Part shown: in pieces, positions 9,585 through 16,615 of the stretch
How positions within the stretch are numbered: the stretch's first letter is position 1
Layout: the number at the start of each line of letters is the position of its first letter
Assembly (NCBI RefSeq): GCF_900110485.1
Contig: NZ_FODY01000010.1
Coordinates: 1 to 62,538, forward strand
Direction: 5' to 3'
Origin: Propionispora vibrioides
GTDB taxonomy: Bacteria; Bacillota; Negativicutes; Propionisporales; Propionisporaceae
DNA: 62,538 nucleotides
Made by a program: the position numbers and the translations under genes
Notes under the pieces: model-generated
Told to the model about the DNA's origin: nothing
The model's input: the letters and a program-made list of their open reading frames with translations, nothing else
Databases searched by the model: none

Positions 9585-10580
9585 TTAGAGGGACGATCCA
9601 ACCGGTGACAGCCCTAGCTGGGTAATGGTCTGTAAATCGGTGTCGGCGCCGCGGCCGCTGGTGGTCAGGTAATTGCCCAGCAGCATGCCGTTGATTCCCG
9701 ATAAAAAACCTAAAGGCACAAGCTCGCCCAGATTGCGTTCCCGGCCGCCGGCGTACCGGATAATTTTGTCCGGCAGGATAAAACGGAAAATCGCAAAGGT
9801 CTGTAAAATTTCCAGCGGATGCAGGCGGGCGACATTTTCTACCGGTGTCCCTTTAATCGGATTTAAGACATTGATCGGGACCGAATCCACGTTAAGTTCC
9901 TTGAGGGCAAAGGCCAATTCAATCCGCTGCCGCCAGGATTCGCCTAAGCCGATAATGCCGCCGGAACAGACTTCCAGACCGGCCGCTTTGACTTTTTTGA
10001 CGGTGGCTACCCGGTCATCATAGCTATGGGTGGAACAAATTTGACTGAAAAAGCTTTTGCTGCTTTCCAGGTTGTGATGATAACGGGTAATGCCTGCCTG
10101 TTTTAAGGCAGCTACGTGCTCATCGGACAGGATGCCGAGCGAACAGCAGCGTTGTAAGGTTGTTTCGCGGCCGATGCGTTGAATGGCCTGGGTGATATTG
10201 GGGAAATCGGCATCGTTTTTCATGCCGCAGCCGGAGGTAACAATACAAAAACGGTAGGCGCCGTGAGCTTCCGCCTGTTTGGCCGCCGTTACCAAGGCTT
10301 GTTCGCTAAGCAGCGGATAGGTTTCTATTTGTGTGCGATGATGGGCCGACTGGGCGCAAAAGCTGCAATTCTCCGAGCAGTTGCCGGAACGGGCGTTGAC
10401 GATCTCGCAGGTGTCGACGGTTGAGCCGGTAAAGTGAACGCGTATTTTATTGGCCAAACTTAGCAAAACGGGAATATCATCCTCCGTCAGCTCGGTTAAG
10501 GCCAAGGCGTCGTCAAAAGAAAGGGCGGCGCCGCTTAATACTGCCTGAGCCAGATCAAATAAGTCTTGAAGTTTCATCAT
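9585..10580 (-). CDS. bioB: Biotin synthase (second of a tandem pair)
   Basis: 331 aa. It is a radical SAM enzyme that would insert sulfur into dethiobiotin. Visible are CSENCSFC (4Fe-4S/SAM site, ~residues 68-75), RFCIVTSGCGM and RCCSLG (cysteines at the positions of E. coli BioB C97 and C128), EVCSGGIIGLGES (C188 position) and IIRYAGGRE (R260 position). So the classical auxiliary-cluster ligands are all present, plus extra cysteines. The start overlaps the stop of the upstream bioB by ATGA, with AAGGAG upstream, so the two are translationally coupled. Confidence 0.92.
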   Translation of the reverse strand: MMKLQDLFDLAQAVLSGAALSFDDALALTELTEDDIPVLLSLANKIRVHFTGSTVDTCEIVNARSGNCSENCSFCAQSAHHRTQIETYPLLSEQALVTAAKQAEAHGAYRFCIVTSGCGMKNDADFPNITQAIQRIGRETTLQRCCSLGILSDEHVAALKQAGITRYHHNLESSKSFFSQICSTHSYDDRVATVKKVKAAGLEVCSGGIIGLGESWRQRIELAFALKELNVDSVPINVLNPIKGTPVENVARLHPLEILQTFAIFRFILPDKIIRYAGGRERNLGELVPLGFLSGINGMLLGNYLTTSGRGADTDLQTITQLGLSPVGSSL

Positions 10581-11575
10581 AAAGTCTCCTTTGCATAATC
10601 GGCCGGAAGCAGGCCGGCATCGTGAATCATAGTAAAGTCATCGGCCGCCTGGCGGCCTTTAAACGTTAAGTAGTTGCCGATAATCAGCCCGTTGGCGCCG
10701 GCCAGCATGAGCAGGCCCTGCATATCGCGCAGGTTGATTTCCCGCCCGCCGGCGGGGCGGATAATGCGGTCCGGCAGGAGAAACCGAAAAATCGCAAAGG
10801 CTTTTACGATAGTAAGGGCCGGCGGGGGAGCTGTTTTTTCCAGAGCGGTTCCTTTTATCGGATTTAAAATATTGATGGGAACCGAGGCGACCTGCAGTTC
10901 ACGCAGGGTGAGTGCCAGGCTAATCCGATCCTCCCAGCTTTCGCCAAGACCGATGATGCCGCCGGTGCAAAGCTCCAGTCCGGCGTCTCTGGCGGCCTGA
11001 ACGGTTGCCAGCCGGTCCTGGTAGGAATGGGTGGTGCAAATTTCGGAATAAAATTGCCGGCTGGTTTCCAGGTTGTGGGCATAGCGTCTGACGCCGGCAG
11101 CGGCCAGTCGCCGGGCCTGGGGGCCGGAAATGGTGCCCAAGTTGGCGCAGACAGCCAGACCGGTGACGGTGGTAATGCCCTGGATTATTTCCAGAATCCG
11201 TTCAAAATCGGGATCTCCCTCCATTCCTCTGCCACTGGTGACCAGACTGATGCGGGTAGCTCCACTGCGCTGGGCTTCCTGCGCTTTTTTCAGCAGATCA
11301 TCGAAAGATAGCAGCGGATAGACCGGAGCGTCAGTCTGATGATAAGCTGATTGGGCGCAGAACTTACAGTCTTCTGAACAAATGCCGGAACGGGCATTGA
11401 TGATGCCGCACATGTCGACAACCGGTCCGTTATAGTGTTCACGGATTTTGTTGGCGTAGGCTGCCAGCAGCAAGATATCCGAGCCTTCGGCGTCGGTTAA
11501 CTGCAGGGCTTCGTTACCGGTTAGAGCGCCGCCGTCAAGTACTTTTTCGGCCAAGCCTTTAATTAAATCGAGCAT
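10577..11575 (-). CDS. bioB: Biotin synthase paralogue lacking one auxiliary-cluster cysteine
   Basis: 332 aa, first gene of the bioB pair. CSEDCKFC forms the SAM cluster site. At the E. coli C97 position the sequence reads RISLVTSGRGM, so Cys is replaced by Ser, while the C128 (AVCANLG), C188 (ELCTGGIIGLGES) and R260 (IIRPAGGRE) positions are kept. The two copies therefore differ in auxiliary cluster ligands. The start is set at 11575, where AAGGAGGT lies 5-7 bp upstream; an in-frame codon at 11641 lacks a ribosome site. It may be a variant enzyme for other sulfur or oxygen conditions (inference). Confidence 0.9.
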   Translation of the reverse strand: MLDLIKGLAEKVLDGGALTGNEALQLTDAEGSDILLLAAYANKIREHYNGPVVDMCGIINARSGICSEDCKFCAQSAYHQTDAPVYPLLSFDDLLKKAQEAQRSGATRISLVTSGRGMEGDPDFERILEIIQGITTVTGLAVCANLGTISGPQARRLAAAGVRRYAHNLETSRQFYSEICTTHSYQDRLATVQAARDAGLELCTGGIIGLGESWEDRISLALTLRELQVASVPINILNPIKGTALEKTAPPPALTIVKAFAIFRFLLPDRIIRPAGGREINLRDMQGLLMLAGANGLIIGNYLTFKGRQAADDFTMIHDAGLLPADYAKETL

Positions 11576-11599
11576 AAGGACCTCCTTTACTGGCGAAAT

Positions 11600-11627
11600 G
11601 CTAACTTTGTTGTATAGTCGGTTTACG
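11600..11627. promoter_or_regulatory. Possible degenerate BirA operator upstream of bioB pair
   Basis: GCTAAC and GTTTAC half-sites are separated by 15 bp, matching the spacing of BirA sites but with imperfect symmetry. The clear BirA site before bioY (13251-13292) makes biotin control of bioB plausible. Confidence 0.35.
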
Positions 11628-11755
11628 ATTCGGATATACATTGATTAAGTAGGATGAAATAAAAGCCTTGTAAGACAATTTGCCGGCGGCAGGAACCGGC
11701 CGGTTTAACGAGAAATATCTATATAATTTATCATTTGCGGTGAAGGGGTGTTGGC

Positions 11756-12415
11756 ATGAAAAAGGTAGGCGTGGTTTTAGCGGGCTGTGGCGTGTTAGAC
11801 GGCTCCGAAATTCATGAAGCAGTATTGACCTTGCTGTTTCTCAGTCAAATGCAGGCTGAGGTGCAGGTCTTTGCTCCCGATAAGAAGCAGCGTCAGGTCA
11901 TTAATCATGCTACGCAGCAGGAGACGACGGAAAGCCGGAATGTGCTGGTCGAGTCCGCCCGCATCGCTCGCGGCAATGCACTGCCGCTTGAAAAACTGGA
12001 CATGGCGGTGCTTGACGCCGTGATTTTTCCCGGCGGGTTTGGTGCGGCAAAAAATCTGTGCACCTTTGCGATTGACGGTCCGCACAGCGTAATTGATTCG
12101 GCAGTGGCCCGGGTGATTCGCGAGGCCCACCGGCGGGAAAAGCCGATTGGCGCCATGTGCATTGCGCCGGTGCTGGTGGCGCTGGCCTTTAAGGAAACTT
12201 CGGTGCGGCCCCGTTTATCGGTCGGCTCCGACCAGGAGGTTCATGCCGTCCTGGCAGCCTGGCAGGCAGAGACGGTCTGTGCCGGGGTGGCCGATGTAGT
12301 AGTTGATGAAAAGAATAAAATTGTGACAACGCCTGCTTATATGCTTGGGCAAACTATTGCCGAAGTGGCCGCAGGTATAGAAAAACTGGTCCAAGAAGTG
12401 TTAAGGCTGGCCTGA
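11756..12415 (+). CDS. elbB: ElbB-type DJ-1/PfpI family glyoxalase-like protein
   Basis: 219 aa, the normal ElbB length. The first strand (KKVGVVLAGCGVLDGSEIHEAVLTLL) and the nucleophile-elbow region (PIGAMCIAPVLVALAF) with a Cys are diagnostic of the ElbB branch of class-I glutamine amidotransferase-like proteins; DAVIFPGGFGAAKNLC is a second conserved segment. E. coli ElbB has weak glyoxalase activity and was linked to isoprenoid metabolism; its physiological role is unsettled. It is divergent from the bioB pair and has a GAAGGGG ribosome site. It ends about 40 bp before a foldback element. Confidence 0.9.
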   Translation: MKKVGVVLAGCGVLDGSEIHEAVLTLLFLSQMQAEVQVFAPDKKQRQVINHATQQETTESRNVLVESARIARGNALPLEKLDMAVLDAVIFPGGFGAAKNLCTFAIDGPHSVIDSAVARVIREAHRREKPIGAMCIAPVLVALAFKETSVRPRLSVGSDQEVHAVLAAWQAETVCAGVADVVVDEKNKIVTTPAYMLGQTIAEVAAGIEKLVQEVLRLA

Positions 12416-12454
12416 TATAAATTATTACAGACGGCGGAAAACTGGACTTGGAGC

Positions 12455-12613
12455 CTAGTGTCAATCCTAAAACTGTAGAATAATGGCGAGGCTATTTTTC
12501 GCAAGGCAAGGCGAAGGAAGGAGGCATACCGGCAGTATGCCGACTGACGACAACGAAGGCTTGCGGAAAATAGACCGTCAGTATTCACAGGATTAGGGTT
12601 GATAAGGTACTAG
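12455..12613. repeat. CTAG-bounded foldback element, 159 bp (reverse orientation)
   Basis: CTAGTGTCAATCC at the left pairs with GGTTGATAAGGTACTAG at the right. The core reads, on the complementary strand, GTTGTCGTCAGTCGGCATAC with GGTATGCC and CCTTCGCCTTGCC. It lies between the convergent elbB and bioY genes. Confidence 0.75.
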
Positions 12614-12632
12614 GTGTTCCGGGTCTATTTTG

Positions 12633-13202
12633 TCAGGCCGAATTTTTGATGAAGCCGGTACGGCGCAAAATGGCGAGGACTTTTACCCCGGTGGCGGCAA
12701 TCAGGACCGATAAGATCATATCGGGTATAATGTAGGGGATAAAGCCCACGGCCAGGGCCTTGCTCAGGGCCATGCTTTTGCCAAGATATAGGTTGACAAT
12801 CAGATACAGATAGGGAACTCCTATCAGATAAATCAAAAACAAGCCAAGCAGTACGGCGCCGAGCAATTTGACAAAAGTGACGGCGGCGCCGAAGCGTTCC
12901 ATACATTTGCCGATGACATAGGCACAGAGGGCAAAGCCCAGCAAATAACCAAAGGTGGGCTGTAATATGTAGGCGGGACCGCCGCCGTTAACAAACACCG
13001 GAATGCCGATCAGTCCGAGCAAAATGTATAAGGCCTGGGAATACAGCCCCTGTCGGGAGCCCAGCAGGATGCCGGCATAAGCACAAAATAAAAACTGCAA
13101 GGTGTAGGGAACGATGGGCGTCGGAATTTTAATAAAGGCGCCTACAGCCGTCAAGGCGGCAAAGATGGCGATTAACAGCATGTCGCGCAGGGAAAGCTTC
13201 AT
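12633..13202 (-). CDS. bioY: BioY biotin transporter (ECF S component)
   Basis: 189 aa integral membrane protein with about six hydrophobic segments. It shows the BioY signature: IFAALTAVGAFIKIPTPIVPYTLQ near the N-terminus, LLGSRQGLYSQALYILLGLIGIPVF, and GGGPAYILQPTFGYLLGF. It binds biotin and works alone or with the shared EcfAA'T module, which is not in this window. The start is set at 13202 by GGAGGT 7 bp upstream, removing 18 N-terminal codons of the longest frame. A perfect BirA-type operator lies 49-90 bp upstream, so biotin should repress it. Confidence 0.93.
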   Translation of the reverse strand: MKLSLRDMLLIAIFAALTAVGAFIKIPTPIVPYTLQFLFCAYAGILLGSRQGLYSQALYILLGLIGIPVFVNGGGPAYILQPTFGYLLGFALCAYVIGKCMERFGAAVTFVKLLGAVLLGLFLIYLIGVPYLYLIVNLYLGKSMALSKALAVGFIPYIIPDMILSVLIAATGVKVLAILRRTGFIKNSA

Positions 13203-13250
13203 AGAGATACCTCCAGATTTATAGTGTTTTAGGGCAAACTGAAAAATAGA

Positions 13251-13292
13251 TACCATTGTTAACTGTTGTTTTGCAACTGGTTAACAATGGTA
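13251..13292 (-). promoter_or_regulatory. BirA operator of bioY
   Basis: TACCATTGTTAAC and GTTAACAATGGTA form a perfect 13-bp inverted repeat with a 16-bp spacer. This matches the Firmicute BirA box (TTGTTAAC-N14..16-GTTAACAA) and lies directly upstream of bioY. Confidence 0.9.
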
Positions 13293-13520
13293 TCATACAC
13301 TGAAACGGGTTAAAAGTAAAGGCTGCAGAATAACCGGAGGCTTCCGGGTTATGGTTAAAAATAACAAGAGATAAATATATCGCATATTATTTTAAGGATA
13401 AACGACTTTTTAGCTTATTTTTCGATTATTTTCAAAGAATATCGACAGATGAGCAAGTTTTTGATATGATTAGATTCATGAATTGATGCCATAGCCAGTT
13501 CAATCTGTTGAAGAGTGACC
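13293..13520. other. Intergenic region without recognised gene
   Basis: AT-rich stretch between the BirA operator and the foldback element before nspC. It contains a small dyad ATAACC-N9-GGGTTAT near 13332-13353. No ORF with a ribosome site was found. Confidence 0.4.
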
Positions 13521-13604
13521 GGATGGGTTCCGTAACACGTGTTGTCGCTAAGCGGCATACTTCGGTATGTTCCGTTTCGCCACCCTTTTTACGAAACCTG
13601 TTCT
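13521..13604. repeat. Degenerate foldback element with family core
   Basis: The core GTTGTCGCTAAGCGGCATAC-TTC-GGTATGTTCCG matches the family. GGATGGGTTCCGTAA and TTACGAAACCTGTTC pair at 11 of 15 positions. No CTAG ends are seen, so this copy is truncated or eroded. It lies just upstream of nspC. Confidence 0.5.
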
Positions 13605-13669
13605 TTTCATGTGCTTGCTGCTGGCAATTGGTCAGGTTTCATTATCTTTTTAATAGCAGGAGTTTGATG

Positions 13670-14773
13670 ATGAAGATAACCACGCCTTATTATTTAATTG
13701 ATGAAAATAAATTGCTGCGCAATATGGAAATCATCCGGCAGGTACGTCAGCTTTCCGGTGCCAAATCGGTATTGGCTCTTAAATGTTTTTCCACCTGGTC
13801 GGTCTTTGAATTAATGCGCCAGTATATGGATGGTACGACATCCAGCTCATTGTTCGAAGCCCGGCTGGGTTATGAAAAGTTCGGCAAGGAGACCCATGCT
13901 TACTGTGTCGGTTATTCGGCGGAAGATATCCGGGCGGTAACGGCGTTTGCCGATAAGGTGATTTTTAATTCCGCTTCGCAACTGGAGCGGTACTATGAAC
14001 TGGTAAAGACAAAAAAAGTCGGCCTGCGGGTCAACCCGGGTATAAGCCATTCTCATTTTGATCTGGCCGACCCGGCCCGGCGCCATTCTCGGCTGGGCGT
14101 AACTGACAAGGCGGTGCTGGCGGCGCAGTTGCCGCGGCTTAGCGGCTTCATGTTTCACTATAACTGTGAAAACGATGACTATCCTGCCTTTGTCCGCCAG
14201 CTTGACTATATCGGCGAACAGTACGGAGATATGCTGAAGGAACTGGAGTGGATAAGCCTGGGTGGCGGCATCTACTTTACCAAGGAAGGCTATCCGGTGG
14301 AGGCATTTAGCCGGACACTGGCTGATTTTGCCAAGACCTATGGAGTGCAGATTTATCTGGAACCGGGCGAGAGCGCCATAACCGGTGCCGCCGAATTGGT
14401 GACCCGTGTCGTCGATATTGTGCAGAACGAGATTAATATTGCCATTGTCGATGCCTCGGTGGAAGGGCATATGCTGGATTTATTAATCTACCGTCTGGCT
14501 GCCAAAATGGAGGCGGAACAAACCACAGGGCATTCCTATATGGTGGCGGGCCGCTCCTGTCTGGCCGGTGATGTTTTTGGCACCTTTCACTTTGCTGACA
14601 GACTGGAGGTTGGCAGTGAAATCCGTTTTGCCGATGCTGCCGGCTATACCATGGTGAAGAAGAACTGGTTCAACGGTCTCGCCATGCCGGCCATTGCCGT
14701 GAAGCGGCTGGACGGTACGCTGGAGGTTGTCCGAACCTTTGATTATGCAGATTTCTTAACTAGTTTATCATAA
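13670..14773 (+). CDS. nspC: Carboxynorspermidine/carboxyspermidine decarboxylase
   Basis: 367 aa PLP enzyme of the alanine racemase-fold decarboxylase group. It would decarboxylate carboxyspermidine (or carboxynorspermidine) to spermidine (or norspermidine). Visible: TPYYLIDENKLLRNM start, SVLALKCFSTWS with the PLP lysine, GFMFHYNCEND, ISLGGGIYF and YLEPGESAI for phosphate binding, and GRSCLAGDVFG with the Cys near the C-terminus. The start is 13670 (AGGAG 7 bp upstream); an ATG directly before it is possible. The next gene encodes the preceding enzyme, so the pair makes polyamine without S-adenosylmethionine decarboxylase. Confidence 0.92.
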   Translation: MKITTPYYLIDENKLLRNMEIIRQVRQLSGAKSVLALKCFSTWSVFELMRQYMDGTTSSSLFEARLGYEKFGKETHAYCVGYSAEDIRAVTAFADKVIFNSASQLERYYELVKTKKVGLRVNPGISHSHFDLADPARRHSRLGVTDKAVLAAQLPRLSGFMFHYNCENDDYPAFVRQLDYIGEQYGDMLKELEWISLGGGIYFTKEGYPVEAFSRTLADFAKTYGVQIYLEPGESAITGAAELVTRVVDIVQNEINIAIVDASVEGHMLDLLIYRLAAKMEAEQTTGHSYMVAGRSCLAGDVFGTFHFADRLEVGSEIRFADAAGYTMVKKNWFNGLAMPAIAVKRLDGTLEVVRTFDYADFLTSLS

Positions 14774-14804
14774 ATATCTTTTTTTAAAATTTAGGAGGAG
14801 AGAA

Positions 14805-16064
14805 ATGAGAAAAAATGTTTTAATTGTAGGTGCTGGGGGAGTAGCGCATGTCGTAGCCCACAAATGCGCTATGAACAACGATGTATTGGGGGATATCTGC
14901 ATTGCATCGCGTACCCAGCAAAAATGTGAGGCTATCATTGAAAGCGTATTGCGTAAGAATCATCTGAAAGATCCTGCCCGAAAGTTATACGCAAGACAAG
15001 TGGATGCCCTAAATGTTCCCGAGTTAGTCAACCTGATTAAAGAAACTAAATCTGAAATGGTCATCAATGTGGGGCAGTCGTACATTAATATGTCCGTTTT
15101 GGAAGCTTGTATAGAGACAGGTGCGGTATACATGGATACTGCCATCCATGAAGAACCCGACAAGGTTTGTGAAAATCCGCCCTGGTATGCCAACTATGAA
15201 TGGAAACGCAGGGAGCGCTGTGCCGCTCAGGGAGTTACCGCCATTTTGGGTATCGGTTTTGATCCCGGAGTGGTAAATGCCTGGTGTGCGCTGGCCCGCG
15301 ATGAATATTTTGATACCATTGATACCATTGATATTCTGGATGTTAACGCCGGCAGTCATGGTAAATACTTTGCCACCAACTTCGACCCGGAGATCAACTT
15401 TAGAGAATTCAAAAAGGTGTGGACCTGGGTGGATCGCCAATGGGTACAGCAGAAAGTTCACTCCATCCGGGTCGATTATGATTTCCCCGTGGTGGGAAGC
15501 TGCCCGGTTTACCTGACCGGACATGATGAACTGCATTCGCTTTCCAAAAATATAGATGCCAATTCCATCCGTTTCTGGATGGGTTTTGGCGATCACTATC
15601 TGAATGTGTTCTCGGTGCTGACCAATATCGGTCTTACTTCGGAGAAACCGGTCAAAGTAGCCGAAGGCGTGGAAATTGCCCCGCTGAAAATGTTGAAGGC
15701 CTTGTTGCCCGATCCCTCCTCCCTGGCACCTGGCTATACCGGCAAGACTTGCATCGGTAACTTCATCCGCGGCACAAAAGATAATAAACCGCGCGAAGTT
15801 TTTATTTACAATACCTGTGATCATGCGGAGTGTTATCAAGAAGTGGAGGCCCAGGCCATCAGCTATACAGCGGGAGTTCCGGCTGCGGCTGCGGCGATCC
15901 TGGTCGCCCGCGGTGACTGGGATGTGAAAACAATGGTCAATGTGGAGGAACTGCCACCCAGACCGCTATTGAACCTGTTGGATAGCATGGGCTTGCCGAC
16001 CGTGGTCAGCGAAAAGCCGGTGACCTTTACGGCGCCCGTCATTGAGCATGTAGCTTCGGTATAA
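14805..16064 (+). CDS. Carboxynorspermidine/carboxyspermidine dehydrogenase (saccharopine dehydrogenase family)
   Basis: 419 aa. The Rossmann start NVLIVGAGGVAHVVAHKCA and the Lys1-like body (INVGQSYINMSVLEACIETGAVYMDTA, GIGFDPGVVNAW) match the CANSDH group. It would reductively condense aspartate semialdehyde with putrescine (or diaminopropane) using NADPH, giving the substrate of NspC. It lies 31 bp after nspC with GGAGGAG before ATG and ends in a strong terminator, so the two genes form a compact operon. Confidence 0.92.
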   Translation: MRKNVLIVGAGGVAHVVAHKCAMNNDVLGDICIASRTQQKCEAIIESVLRKNHLKDPARKLYARQVDALNVPELVNLIKETKSEMVINVGQSYINMSVLEACIETGAVYMDTAIHEEPDKVCENPPWYANYEWKRRERCAAQGVTAILGIGFDPGVVNAWCALARDEYFDTIDTIDILDVNAGSHGKYFATNFDPEINFREFKKVWTWVDRQWVQQKVHSIRVDYDFPVVGSCPVYLTGHDELHSLSKNIDANSIRFWMGFGDHYLNVFSVLTNIGLTSEKPVKVAEGVEIAPLKMLKALLPDPSSLAPGYTGKTCIGNFIRGTKDNKPREVFIYNTCDHAECYQEVEAQAISYTAGVPAAAAAILVARGDWDVKTMVNVEELPPRPLLNLLDSMGLPTVVSEKPVTFTAPVIEHVASV

Positions 16065-16079
16065 ACGAATGAACATCGT

Positions 16080-16120
16080 CCCCTATGTTTACGGGAAGCG
16101 TAAACATAGGGGATTTTTAT
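16080..16120 (+). terminator. Terminator of nspC operon
   Basis: 14-bp perfect stem (CCCCTATGTTTACG and its complement), GGAAG loop, then ATTTTTATT. Confidence 0.92.
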
Positions 16121-16199
16121 TCCCTTAGGGCTTATAGATTTTTTCATTATCTTTTTCGCAACGGGCAGTATACTTTTGCTGTTGTCTGTAATATAATAC

Positions 16200-16225
16200 A
16201 ATATATGAATACGTGTTCATATATT
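16200..16225. promoter_or_regulatory. SmtB/ArsR-type operator
   Basis: AATATATGAA and TTCATATATT arms around TACGTG form the classical 12-2-12 hyphenated SmtB/CadC box (11 of 12 symmetric positions). It lies between a TATAAT (16192-16197) and the regulator gene's ribosome site, so the regulator should repress its own operon. Confidence 0.88.
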
Positions 16226-16235
16226 GGAGGTGTTG

Positions 16236-16604
16236 ATGGTGACATCTGATTGTACAATGGATACCTGCGAGGAATTGTGTGAACATCCCCAGGTAGTATG
16301 TCTGGCCAGAAAGGACGCTTTGCCGGAAACGGAAGCGCAGCAGGTGGCCGAAACTTTTAAACTATTAGGGGATGCCACACGGATAAAGATGCTGCATGCC
16401 TTGGCTAAACGGGAGCTATGCGTATGTGATCTGGCCGCCGTGGTGGAGATGGGCCAATCGGCTGTTTCGCATCAATTGCGGCTATTGCGCAGTGCCCGTT
16501 TAGTCAAATATCGTAAGGAAGGAAAGATGGCCTGGTATTCACTTGACGATACTCACATTGAATCATTACTGGCTCAATGTGTGGAGCATACCAGACATCG
16601 CTAA
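16236..16604 (+). CDS. ArsR/SmtB-family metal-sensing repressor
   Basis: 122 aa winged-helix protein. ELCVCDLA in the recognition-helix region carries the Cys pair of CadC/CmtR/ArsR-type sensors, and the N-terminus holds further cysteines (CTMDTCEELC). QSAVSHQLRLLRSARLV is the DNA-reading helix. Metal binding (likely Cd/Zn/Pb) would release it from the operator immediately upstream. ATG 16236 is chosen with GGAGG 5 bp before it; a TTG at 16224 would sit inside the operator. Its stop is 11 bp before the P-type ATPase gene, which it surely co-regulates. Confidence 0.92.
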   Translation: MVTSDCTMDTCEELCEHPQVVCLARKDALPETEAQQVAETFKLLGDATRIKMLHALAKRELCVCDLAAVVEMGQSAVSHQLRLLRSARLVKYRKEGKMAWYSLDDTHIESLLAQCVEHTRHR

Positions 16605-16615
16605 GGAGGCGAACA

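Noticed and set aside
13508-13669. N-terminal extension of NspC from 13508
   Set aside because: It runs through the foldback core, has no family match, and the ribosome site at 13658-13662 fixes the start at 13667/13670.
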